Positions 56,350 to 63,944 of a stretch of DNA of 64,000 nucleotides are shown here, one piece after another (within the stretch, counting starts at the first letter, position 1; every line of letters begins with the position of its first letter). This DNA is from Streptomyces avicenniae (GTDB lineage Bacteria; Actinomycetota; Actinomycetes; Streptomycetales; Streptomycetaceae). Below the pieces are notes generated by a model. That model did not search any database and was not told the origin of the DNA. It worked only from the letters and a program-made list of their open reading frames with translations. The translations under genes were made by a program, and so were the position numbers. The stretch covers positions 152,774-216,773 of the forward strand of contig NZ_JOEK01000020.1 in the NCBI RefSeq assembly GCF_000719135.1, written 5' to 3'.

Positions 56350-57690
56350 TCATCCGGCGGCGCACACCGTGGCGACCGGTCCTGCCTGTGCGGGGCCGTC
56401 CCCCGAGTAGCCCACGCTCGCGCTCGCGCCGGGGGCGAGGGCGCCGTTCCACGACGCGTTCGTCACCGTGATACGTGAACCGTCCAGCGTGTACTGGCCG
56501 TTCCACAGGCTGGCGAGGCGGCTGGTGCCGAGGTCCCAGGCGACGGTCCAGCCGTCGAGGGGCGCGTCGCCGGTGTTGGTGACGGTGACGGCGGCGTTGA
56601 AGCCGCCCGACCAGCTGGAGGTGACCCGGTGGGACGCCGTGCAGCCGCCGTCGGGGCCAGGGCCAGGGCCGGGGTCCGTGGGGTCCGTGGGGTCGGTGGG
56701 GTCGGTGGGCCCGGTCGAACCGTCCACCGGCACGCCCGGGTTGGCCAGCCCGTTGCCGCCGGTCACGGTGTTGCCGCTCCCGATGGTGACCGGGCAGTCC
56801 TCGGCGTCGTAGTTGGTGACGTTGATGGCGTAACGGTCCGGGCCGCTCGCGCCGGTCAGGTCGGAGTGGTTGTCCCTGAACACCGCGCCGCAGCCCCAGC
56901 CGTCCTGCACCTCGTGCGTCTGGAAGCCGTCGTTGGTGGTGCGGGTGCCGGTGTTGCCCTCCACCAGGACGTCGTTGCCCTTGATGTCCACCCACGAGTC
57001 GTCGTAGTTGGCGCCGGTGAGCCCGCTGCCGTCGAACGTGTTGCCGATGACGCGGGCGCCCGTCGTGCCCTCCTTGATGTCGATGTTCTCGCCGCCGATG
57101 CCGGGGCCCAGGACGTTGTCCTGGATCAGGATGTTGTCGCTGCGGTCGCCGGTGCCGCCCGCGCTGCCGACGTAGACGCCCTCGCCCATCCCGCGGCCGT
57201 TCTTCCCGGTGTCGTGGATGTGCGAGCCGGTGAGGGAGCCGTCCGAGCTGGACTCCCGGAAGTGCACGGCCTCCATGTCGAGGTCGTGGACGGTGACGTC
57301 GCTGATGTGCACGTGGTCGGCGTCGTCCAGCACGATGCCCTTCTGGCCGCCGGTGACGGTGATGCCGCTGACGTTCCAGTACGACGAGCCGTCGAGGTGG
57401 AGGCCGTAGCCGCCGCCCGCGGTCAGGACGGCCGTGGCCGGGCCGGTGAGGGTGACGGGCGCGCCGGGGGCGCCGTCCGCCGTCGCGTCGAAGTTGCCCC
57501 GGTACGTGCCGGGGGCGAGGCGGATCGTGTCGCCAGGCGCGGCCGAGGCGAGGGCGTCCTCCAACTCGTCGGCGGTGGTCACCTCGACGACGGCCGCCGC
57601 CGCGGAGGGGCTCGTCGCCGAGGCGAGCGGGACGCCCGCGGCCAGCGTCAGGGCCGTGAGCGACGCGGCGGTGACTGTGCGCGTACGCAT
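56350..57690 (-). CDS. secreted right-handed beta-helix polysaccharide lyase-like protein with CBM2
   Basis: A 446-residue exported protein: signal peptide (TVTAASLTALTLAAGVPLAS, about 1-40), a parallel beta-helix domain (about 45-320; TTADELEDALASAAPGDTIR, VHISDVTVHDLDMEAVHF), a TDP-repeat linker, and a C-terminal CBM2 (about 345-446; SSWSGGFNAAVTVTNTGDAP, WNGQYTLDGSRITVTNASWN). The helix domain is of the pectate-lyase/chondroitinase-B type, but the exact substrate cannot be given. CBM2 modules bind cellulose or chitin, which targets the enzyme to plant-cell-wall material. It is divergent from a sugar ABC importer. Confidence 0.85.
   Translation of the reverse strand: MRTRTVTAASLTALTLAAGVPLASATSPSAAAAVVEVTTADELEDALASAAPGDTIRLAPGTYRGNFDATADGAPGAPVTLTGPATAVLTAGGGYGLHLDGSSYWNVSGITVTGGQKGIVLDDADHVHISDVTVHDLDMEAVHFRESSSDGSLTGSHIHDTGKNGRGMGEGVYVGSAGGTGDRSDNILIQDNVLGPGIGGENIDIKEGTTGARVIGNTFDGSGLTGANYDDSWVDIKGNDVLVEGNTGTRTTNDGFQTHEVQDGWGCGAVFRDNHSDLTGASGPDRYAINVTNYDAEDCPVTIGSGNTVTGGNGLANPGVPVDGSTGPTDPTDPTDPTDPGPGPGPDGGCTASHRVTSSWSGGFNAAVTVTNTGDAPLDGWTVAWDLGTSRLASLWNGQYTLDGSRITVTNASWNGALAPGASASVGYSGDGPAQAGPVATVCAAG
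56671..56706. repeat. four 9-bp tandem repeats encoding the TDP linker
   Basis: GGGGTCSGT is repeated four times (S = C in the first two, G in the last two), continuing into GGGCCA repeats on the 5' side. The minus strand encodes (Thr-Asp-Pro)n and (Gly-Pro)n, a flexible linker between the beta-helix and CBM2. Confidence 0.9.
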
Positions 57691-57768
57691 GGTTCTGTGT
57701 CCTCCATGGGGGTCGGACCGGTTCATGCAAGTGAACGCTATTCCCGTCGCTGAACGGGAGTTGAGGGG

Positions 57769-57797
57769 AAGCTAGGTTCGCCGCACCGCCGAGTCAA
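57769..57797 (-). promoter_or_regulatory. promoter of the beta-helix lyase gene
   Basis: Minus-strand TTGACT (57792-57797), a 17-base spacer and TAGCTT (57769-57774); leader about 70 bases. Confidence 0.6.
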
Positions 57798-57815
57798 GGG
57801 GCATGAGGCGAACCT
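57774..57815. promoter_or_regulatory. 9-bp inverted repeat in the shared lyase/ABC regulatory region
   Basis: AGGTTCGCC (57774-57782) and GGCGAACCT (57807-57815) are perfect complements 24 bases apart. They bracket the -35 and overlap the -10 of the lyase promoter and end 20 bases before the -35 of the importer promoter, so one regulator could act on both. Confidence 0.6.
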
Positions 57816-57835
57816 CGGCAATTCCGGCCGTCCCC

Positions 57836-57865
57836 TTGACGGGTGTCGCCGGGCGCACCTAACGT
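57836..57865 (+). promoter_or_regulatory. promoter of the sugar ABC importer operon
   Basis: TTGACG (57836-57841), an 18-base spacer and TAACGT (57860-57865), about 48 bases of leader before the binding-protein ATG. Confidence 0.6.
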
Positions 57866-57919
57866 CCGATGCTCGTTCCTGGTTTTGAATTCCAGTCAGG
57901 TATGTGAATCGGAGTCGCG

Positions 57920-59266
57920 ATGAGTACAGTGCGGGGACGCTGGGTCGGCCGTGCCTTGGCACCGGTGACGGCCCTCGTGGTGACGGCCGGTCTGACGGCC
58001 TGCGGGGGTGGCGAGGGCGGCTCGGGCGGTGGCGGGGGAGCGCTCCAGGTCTGGGTGCGCGGCGCCGAGGACTCGGCCGCCGCCTACGAGGAGATCTTCG
58101 CCGGGTACACCGAGCGGACCGGCGTCGAGGTCGAACTCTTCATGACCCTCACCGACTTCGAGACCAAGCTCAACGCCGCCGCTGCCGCCCGCGACCTGCC
58201 CGACGTCGTCATCAACGACGCCGCCCAGCTCGGCACCATGCTCGGCCAGGGCATCATCACCGAGATCGACCGCGACGCCCTCGCGGGCCAGGAGGACGTC
58301 AGCGACACCGCGTGGGCGTCCACCACGGACATCGCGGGCGCCACCTACGCCGTGCCGTTCTCCGCCCAGGCCAACGTCCTGCTCGTCCGCACCGACTGGC
58401 TGGACGCCGTCGGCATGGAGGCACCGACGACCTGGGACGAACTGCTCGCCGTCGGCCGCGCGTTCACCACCGAGGACCCGGACGGCAACGGGCAGGACGA
58501 CACCTACGGCATGGCGGTCCCCGGCTCGACGGAACGCGGCTACCTCGCCTGGAACTGGGCGACCTACCTGGCGCAGGCGGGCGGTTCCTTCCTCGAACCG
58601 GTCCCCGGCGGCGACGGCGCCTACGTCTCCGGCGCCGGGTCCGACGCGGCCGTCGCGTCGGCCGACCTCCTCACCCGCATGATCTGCGGCGACGCGCCCA
58701 TGGCCCAGCCCGGCGCGCTCAACCACGTGACCAGCGCCACCAACACCGCCTTCCAGACGGGCGTGACCGGCATGTACCTCACCGGCCCGTACGCCTACGC
58801 GACCACCGACGCCACCGAGATCGAGGGCCTCTACACCGCCGTCGCCCCGCCCGCGGGCCCCGCGGGCGCGGGCAGCCTGGCCGAGGGGACCTCCCTGTAC
58901 GCCATGGCGGGCTCCGACCACGCCGACGCGTTCCCCGGCTTCGCCGAGTACATGATCTCGGCCGAGGCGCAGGAGACGGGGATGATCGGCGTCGGCTCCG
59001 CCACGGTCGTCCGCCTCCCCGTCAACACCACGGTGGACGTCGCCGAGGTCCGCGCGGGCGACGAGCGCTGGGAGCTGGCCAGGCGCGTCTACGAGGAGAA
59101 CGGCGTCTACGAACCGGTCGCCGTCCCCAACTGGGGCGCGTACCGCGCCGCCGCGGCCGAGACGCTGAACAGCCTCGCCGCCGACTGCGGCGACACCGCC
59201 GCTGCCATGGCCGAGCTGGACGCCACCTTCACCGGCATGCTCGGCGACGCGGGCATCGGCGGCTGA
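57920..59266 (+). CDS. sugar ABC transporter substrate-binding lipoprotein
   Basis: A 448-residue extracellular solute-binding protein of family 1 (SBP_bac_1). The signal ends in a lipobox with Cys28 (VTAGLTACGG). The conserved body includes LPDVVINDAAQLGTMLGQGI, YAVPFSAQANVLLVRTDWLD and GMEAPTTWDELLAVGRAFTT. It binds an oligosaccharide, probably a product of the divergent lyase, and hands it to the two permeases encoded downstream. GAATCGGAG precedes the ATG. Confidence 0.92.
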   Translation: MSTVRGRWVGRALAPVTALVVTAGLTACGGGEGGSGGGGGALQVWVRGAEDSAAAYEEIFAGYTERTGVEVELFMTLTDFETKLNAAAAARDLPDVVINDAAQLGTMLGQGIITEIDRDALAGQEDVSDTAWASTTDIAGATYAVPFSAQANVLLVRTDWLDAVGMEAPTTWDELLAVGRAFTTEDPDGNGQDDTYGMAVPGSTERGYLAWNWATYLAQAGGSFLEPVPGGDGAYVSGAGSDAAVASADLLTRMICGDAPMAQPGALNHVTSATNTAFQTGVTGMYLTGPYAYATTDATEIEGLYTAVAPPAGPAGAGSLAEGTSLYAMAGSDHADAFPGFAEYMISAEAQETGMIGVGSATVVRLPVNTTVDVAEVRAGDERWELARRVYEENGVYEPVAVPNWGAYRAAAAETLNSLAADCGDTAAAMAELDATFTGMLGDAGIGG

Positions 59267-59271
59267 CGCCG

Positions 59272-60198
59272 ATGGCCGTCCTCACCAAGCGGCGCGAGAC
59301 GGCCCCGGCGCGGACGGCGGCCCGCCGCCCGCGCCGGCTCGCCCGCGCGGCCGGTCCGTGGCTCTGGCTGGCGCCGCTGCTGCTCCTCTTCGGCTTCTTC
59401 AAGTTCTGGCCGACCCTGTGGGGCATGTACCTCAGCTTCTTCGAGGTCCGCCCCTACCTGGGCAACACCTGGACCGGCTGGGAGAACTTCGCACAGGCCC
59501 TCGGCGACGACGCGTTCCGCTCCGCCGTCGCGCACACCGTCATCGACGCCGCCGTCACCGTCACCCTCTCGGCAGGCATCGGCTTCGCCCTCGCGCTGCT
59601 GCTGGAGGGCCCGGCCCGACACCTCCGGCTGCTGCGCACGGCGGTCTTCCTGCCCGTCGTCACCGCCATGGTGGCCGTCGTGGAGCTGTGGAACACCCTG
59701 CTGTACCCCGGCGCGCACGGGCCGCTGAACTCGCTGCTCGGACTCGTCGGCCTCGGGCCCCTGCCGTTCCTGTCCGACCCGGACAGCTCCCTCGCCTCGG
59801 TCATGCTCGTCCAGATCTGGAAGAGCGCCCCCTACGACATGGTCATCTTCGTCGCCGGGCTCGCCGCCATCGACCGCCAGCTGTACGAGGCGGCGGCCCT
59901 CGACGGCGCGAGCGCCTGGCAGCGGATGCGCCATGTCACGCTGCCGCAGCTGCGCCCCGTCACGACGATCGTGCTCACCCTCGGCGTCATCCGCGGCCTG
60001 CGCGTCTTCACCGAGATCTACGTCCTGACCGGCGGCGGTCCCGCCGGATCGACGGAGACCGTCGTCACCTACACCTACAAGGCCGGTATCCAGAACAACC
60101 AGCTGGGCATGGCCTCCGCCGTCTCCACCGTCCTCTTCCTCGTCACGGTGGTCCTGACCTGCCTCACCCTGTGGTGGCGCAGAAGAAGGGAGGACTGA
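59272..60198 (+). CDS. sugar ABC transporter permease (MalF-like)
   Basis: A 308-residue permease with six transmembrane helices. The EAA loop, which contacts the ATPase, is LYEAAALDGASAWQRMRHVT. The N-terminal basic tail is cytoplasmic, and WPTLWGMYLSFFEVRPYLG follows the first helix. ATG 59272 begins five bases after the binding-protein stop. It pairs with the next gene. Confidence 0.92.
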   Translation: MAVLTKRRETAPARTAARRPRRLARAAGPWLWLAPLLLLFGFFKFWPTLWGMYLSFFEVRPYLGNTWTGWENFAQALGDDAFRSAVAHTVIDAAVTVTLSAGIGFALALLLEGPARHLRLLRTAVFLPVVTAMVAVVELWNTLLYPGAHGPLNSLLGLVGLGPLPFLSDPDSSLASVMLVQIWKSAPYDMVIFVAGLAAIDRQLYEAAALDGASAWQRMRHVTLPQLRPVTTIVLTLGVIRGLRVFTEIYVLTGGGPAGSTETVVTYTYKAGIQNNQLGMASAVSTVLFLVTVVLTCLTLWWRRRRED

Positions 60199-60203
60199 CC
60201 GCC

Positions 60204-61079
60204 ATGGCCGCTCCGACCACCGCGCTCGGCCTGCGGATGCCCGCCGGGCGCGGCGCCCGCGCCGCCGTCCGGGCGCTGCTGTACGCGCTCGTGCTCGCCG
60301 TGTTCGTCCTGCCGCTGTGGACCATGGTCGCCACGGTCTTCAGCGGCGTCCCCCTGCGCCTGGGCGAACTCGCCGTTCTCCCGCGCGAGTTCACCTTCGA
60401 CAACCTGAGCACCGCGTTCGGCTACGGCGTCGGGCGCGGGCTGCTCAACTCGGCCGTCGTCACCGGCGTCGGGCTCTTCCTCCAGCTGACGGTGAGCGCC
60501 TTCGCCGCCTACGCGCTGGCCCGCAAGAAGTTCAGGGGCCAGGCCCTGGTGCTGCTGGCGGTGCTCTCCACGATGATGATGCCGGAGGAGGTCATCGCGA
60601 TCCCGCTCTACCTGGTCCTCGGCGAACTGCCCGACCCGCTCGGCGGCGGCACCCTGCTCAACTCGTACGCCGGGCTCGTCCTCCCCGTCGTCGGCTGGGC
60701 GCTGCCCGTCTACGTCCTCACCGGCTTCATGCGGACGATCCCGCTGGAGCTCGAAGAATCGGCCAGGGCCGACGGCGCGGGCGACTTCCGGATCTTCGCG
60801 CAGATCGTCCTGCCGCTGTGCCGCCCGGCGCTCGGCACCTGCGCGGTCTTCGGCTTCCTGATGATCTGGGACCAGTACCTCCTGCCGCTGCTCGTCGCCC
60901 AGACCCCGGACATGTACACGCTCACGCTGGTCGTGACCAACCTGTCGGCCAGCCAGGAACAGGGCGTCGGCGTGCGGATGGCCGCCTCGCTGATGCTGAT
61001 GATCCCCAGCGTCCTGGTCTACCTCGGGCTCCAGCGGCTGTTCGAGAGCGGCCTGCTCAGCGGCTCCCTGAAGGGCTGA
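60204..61079 (+). CDS. sugar ABC transporter permease (MalG-like)
   Basis: A 291-residue permease with six helices. The EAA loop is LEESARADGAGDFRIFAQIV (with LPLCRPALGT after it). AAGGGAGGA is a strong ribosome site before ATG 60204. No ATPase gene follows; as in other Streptomyces sugar importers, a shared MsiK-type ATPase encoded elsewhere probably drives transport. A strong hairpin downstream ends the operon. Confidence 0.92.
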   Translation: MAAPTTALGLRMPAGRGARAAVRALLYALVLAVFVLPLWTMVATVFSGVPLRLGELAVLPREFTFDNLSTAFGYGVGRGLLNSAVVTGVGLFLQLTVSAFAAYALARKKFRGQALVLLAVLSTMMMPEEVIAIPLYLVLGELPDPLGGGTLLNSYAGLVLPVVGWALPVYVLTGFMRTIPLELEESARADGAGDFRIFAQIVLPLCRPALGTCAVFGFLMIWDQYLLPLLVAQTPDMYTLTLVVTNLSASQEQGVGVRMAASLMLMIPSVLVYLGLQRLFESGLLSGSLKG

Positions 61080-61081
61080 TC

Positions 61082-61109
61082 CGGCGCGGCCGGGTGACCG
61101 GCCGCGCCG
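61082..61109. terminator. bidirectional terminator hairpin
   Basis: A perfect 12-bp stem (CGGCGCGGCCGG/CCGGCCGCGCCG) with loop GTGA, between the convergent permease and galU genes. Confidence 0.75.
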
Positions 61110-61134
61110 TGCCGCCGCGCGGGCGGCCACCGGG

Positions 61135-62043
61135 TCAGACGGACGACGCCGTGCCGTCGAGGTCACGCGCCAGCCCGCGCAGCAGCGGCCCGTACTCCGG
61201 GTGCGCCAGCGCGGACGCCATCTGCGCGACGAGGTAGTCGGCGGGGTTGCCCGTGTCGTACCAGCGCCCGGAGATCACCTGCCCGTACACGGCGCGGCTC
61301 GCCGCGTACGCGTTGATGGCGTCGGTCAGGTAGATCTCGCCGCTGCGGTGCTCGTGCCAGCGCGCCGTCTGCTCGCGCAGCTCCTCGATGATCCCCGCCG
61401 TGACGACGTAGCCGCCGATCGCCGCGAACGCGGAAGGGGCCTGCTCCGGCTCCGGCTTCTCGACGAGACCGGTGATCCGCAGCAGCCCGTCGCCGAGGTC
61501 CTCCTTCACCAGCGGCACGCCGTAGCGCCGCGAGTCGCCCGGCTCCATGGGCATCAGCGCCAGCACCGGGCAGCCGGTCGCCTCGTACGCGCGGATCAGC
61601 TGCTGCGCCCGCGGCACCTCGGCCACGAACACGTCGTCGGGCCACAGGACGAGCATCGGCTCGTCCCCCGCCAGCCGCGCCGCGTTCAGCACCGGCGTGC
61701 CGTTGCCGTAGGGGCCGTGCTGGTCGAGATAGGTGATGTGGCCCGCTCTGGCCAGGTCCGCGACCTCCTCGACGGCCTGCGCGTACGCCGTCTTGCCGTC
61801 GGCGCGCAGCCGCTCCACGAGGGCGGGGTTGGGGCGGAAGTGCTCCTGGATCAGGGACTTCCCGCCGGAGACGACGATGGTGATGTCCGTGACACCGGAC
61901 GCCACCAGTTCACGCACCGTGTGCTCGATCACCGGCTTGTCACCGACCGGCAGCATCTCCTTGGGGGTCGCCTTGGTCAGCGGCAGCAGGCGCGAACCGA
62001 GCCCGGCGGCAGGGATGACGGCCCTGCGGATCGTCGGCGGCAT
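61135..62043 (-). CDS. galU: UTP-glucose-1-phosphate uridylyltransferase
   Basis: A 302-residue GalU, which makes UDP-glucose for polysaccharides and glycosylation. The nucleotide-binding signature is VIPAAGLGSRLLPLTKATPK followed by EMLPVGDKPVI; VEKPEPEQAPS is the conserved sugar-binding region with the catalytic Lys. The end of the domain is SGEIYLTDAINAYAA. ATG 62043 gives the normal length, with GAGAGA upstream. Confidence 0.93.
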   Translation of the reverse strand: MPPTIRRAVIPAAGLGSRLLPLTKATPKEMLPVGDKPVIEHTVRELVASGVTDITIVVSGGKSLIQEHFRPNPALVERLRADGKTAYAQAVEEVADLARAGHITYLDQHGPYGNGTPVLNAARLAGDEPMLVLWPDDVFVAEVPRAQQLIRAYEATGCPVLALMPMEPGDSRRYGVPLVKEDLGDGLLRITGLVEKPEPEQAPSAFAAIGGYVVTAGIIEELREQTARWHEHRSGEIYLTDAINAYAASRAVYGQVISGRWYDTGNPADYLVAQMASALAHPEYGPLLRGLARDLDGTASSV

Positions 62044-62268
62044 GGGTTTCTCTCTCGGTCGAACGGGACGCCGCACCGGGCCGGTACGGCGGCTACGGCG
62101 GCCCGGCGCCGTGCACCGCGCGCGTACCGGTCCGCCGTGAGCCCGAACATACCGTCAGCTCCGGGAGCACTTCCTCCCGGTGTCCGCCGCGCGCGCCCGC
62201 CGTTGCCGTGCCCCTGTTCGAGCGGGGCCCGGTCGTGGGACGCCGCGGCGCCCGTCCGGCCCCGGAAT

Positions 62269-62282
62269 GTGACGCCCGTCAC
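62269..62282. promoter_or_regulatory. Crp-like binding site GTGACGCCCGTCAC
   Basis: Matches GTGA-N6-TCAC with 5-bp perfect arms. Located 226 bases from the galU start and 169 bases before the FadR-type gene, so the regulated gene is unclear. Confidence 0.4.
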
Positions 62283-62414
62283 GCGCCGCGCGTCCCGTGG
62301 GGCCGTCCCGGGCGCCTCCAGGCGGCGAACGCGCCGCCGCCGCACGGCCGTTCCCCCCGCCGTGCGGGGCGTGCGGCCCCTCCCGGGCTCCGCCGGTAAG
62401 TGCCGTCACAGGTG

Positions 62415-62450
62415 TTGACGCCACCGCGCCCCGACTGATCTAGTCACTTT
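62415..62450 (+). promoter_or_regulatory. promoter of a leaderless FadR-type regulator gene
   Basis: TTGACG at 62415-62420 and a -10 region around TCTAGTCA (62439-62446) place transcription start at the ATG (62451). No ribosome site precedes the ATG. Confidence 0.45.
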
Positions 62451-63146
62451 ATGACTTCTGGTGAGCAGTCCCTGTCGGCCCGCCTGGCCGACGACATCGT
62501 GGACATCATCCGGGCCCAGCACCTCGGGCCGGGGGACGTGCTGGCCTCCTCCCGCGAACTCGCGCGCCACTTCGACGTCACGACGCCGACCGTCCGCGAG
62601 GCCCTGCGCCGCCTGGAGGCCACCGGTGTGGTCGAGTTCCGCCACGGCTCGGGGACCTACGTCGGCCCCGGCATCGACCGGCGCGTGCTCGCCAACCCGC
62701 ACCTGCCCCGCAGCAACCGACGCTCCGTGCTCGAACTGGTCGATGCCCGCCTGGTCGTCGAGCCCGCCATCGCGGCGGTGGCGGCACGCGTGCGCACCCC
62801 CGAGGCCGTCGCGCACCTCCACGCCACCACAGGGAACGCGCTGCACCCCCCGCGCCGCGCACCGGCGAGATCCGCCACCTTCCACGTCGCCCTCGCCGCG
62901 GCCTCGGGCAACCCCCTGCTGCGCGAGACCGTCGAGGCCCTGCTCCAGGTCCGCGCCCGCGAACAGGTCGAGATCCGCCACCGGTACAACGACCGCGCCC
63001 GCGACCACGCCGAACACCTGGAGATCTACGCGGCCGTCCGCGACGGCGACCCCGCCGCCGCCGAGGACCTCACCCGCCGCCACCTGGCCGCCATCCGCGA
63101 GGCCATCGAGACCGCCGCGTTCCCCGAGGACATCCCCCATGAGTGA
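62451..63146 (+). CDS. FadR-subfamily GntR transcriptional regulator
   Basis: A 231-residue regulator with a winged helix (GPGDVLASSRELARHFDVTT and PTVREALRRLEATGVVEFRH) and a C-terminal FCD ligand domain. The FCD metal/ligand residues appear in LVDARLVVEPAI, in the His of FHVALAAASGNP, and in HAEHLEIYAAVRDGD. FCD regulators usually respond to organic acids, including sugar acids. It is probably leaderless. Its last eight bases overlap the creatininase-family gene, so the two are co-translated and likely functionally linked. Confidence 0.9.
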   Translation: MTSGEQSLSARLADDIVDIIRAQHLGPGDVLASSRELARHFDVTTPTVREALRRLEATGVVEFRHGSGTYVGPGIDRRVLANPHLPRSNRRSVLELVDARLVVEPAIAAVAARVRTPEAVAHLHATTGNALHPPRRAPARSATFHVALAAASGNPLLRETVEALLQVRAREQVEIRHRYNDRARDHAEHLEIYAAVRDGDPAAAEDLTRRHLAAIREAIETAAFPEDIPHE

Positions 63147-63912
63147 CCACCACGGACACCACCTCGCCCGCATGACCACCGAGGAGGCCGCCGCCGCCGT
63201 ACGGTCGAGCCCGGTCGTCATCCTCCCCGCGGGCGCCTTCGAACAGCACGGCCCCGGCCTCCCGCTGGCGACCGACACCCTGCGCGCCGAACACGTCGCC
63301 GCCGAGGCGGCCACGGCCCTCGGCGGCCTCGCGGTCGTCGGCCCCGCCCTGCCCGTCGGCGTCTCGCCGCACCACCTCGCGTTCAGCGGCACCGTCACCC
63401 TCACCACCACGACCTTCGCCGCCGTCACCCGCGAGTACACGCACAGCCTGTACCGCCACGGCTGGCGCAAGATCCTCGTCCTCACCGGACACGGTGGCAA
63501 CGGCCCGGCCCTCGCCACCGTCGCCCAGGACCTCCTCACCACCCACGAGGACCTCCAGTTCGCCTGGACCCCTCTCACCCCGCTCGCCGCGCACGTCGTC
63601 GCCGCGATGGGCGTCAGCGAGGTCCACGGCCACAGCGGCGAGGCCGAGACGGCGCAGATGCTCCACGTCGCGCCCGACCTCGTCCACACCGCGCGCCTCA
63701 CCCCCGGCAGCACGGCCACCGCCGCGCTCGACCCCCTGGCCCGGCTGTCACGGCGGCCAGGCCACCCCTCCCTGACGGTCCGCTACGACCGGCTCAGCCT
63801 CAACGGCGTCCTCGGCGACCCCACCACCGCGACCGCCGACCAGGGCCGGGCCGTCATCGACGCCGCGGTCAGCCGGCTGACCACCTACATCACCGACTGG
63901 ACGGCCGTCTGA
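63139..63912 (+). CDS. creatininase family amidohydrolase
   Basis: A 257-residue metal-dependent hydrolase of the creatininase/MftE-like family. The metal-binding motifs are ILPAGAFEQHGPGLPLATDT (Glu, His, Asp), LTGHGGNGPALATVAQ and HGHSGEAETAQMLHV. The family includes creatininase, formamide hydrolases and the mycofactocin peptidase MftE; the specific substrate cannot be chosen here. ATG 63139 has GAGGA eight bases upstream and overlaps the FadR-type gene, which probably regulates it. It is complete; adapter sequence begins 33 bases after the stop. Confidence 0.9.
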   Translation: MSDHHGHHLARMTTEEAAAAVRSSPVVILPAGAFEQHGPGLPLATDTLRAEHVAAEAATALGGLAVVGPALPVGVSPHHLAFSGTVTLTTTTFAAVTREYTHSLYRHGWRKILVLTGHGGNGPALATVAQDLLTTHEDLQFAWTPLTPLAAHVVAAMGVSEVHGHSGEAETAQMLHVAPDLVHTARLTPGSTATAALDPLARLSRRPGHPSLTVRYDRLSLNGVLGDPTTATADQGRAVIDAAVSRLTTYITDWTAV

Positions 63913-63944
63913 CACAGCCACCGCACGCCCCACCCACCCCGCAC

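Larger units (their letters stand above)
62044..62450. other. divergent gap between galU and the FadR-type gene
   Basis: A 407-base region with no gene. It contains a Crp-like palindrome (62269-62282) and the promoter of the regulator gene (from 62415). Several short GC-rich repeats are present without clear meaning. Confidence 0.5.

Noticed and set aside
62155..62440. Short open frames between galU and the FadR-type gene
   Set aside because: They lack ribosome sites and conserved sequence and overlap each other on both strands; the region is better explained as regulatory.
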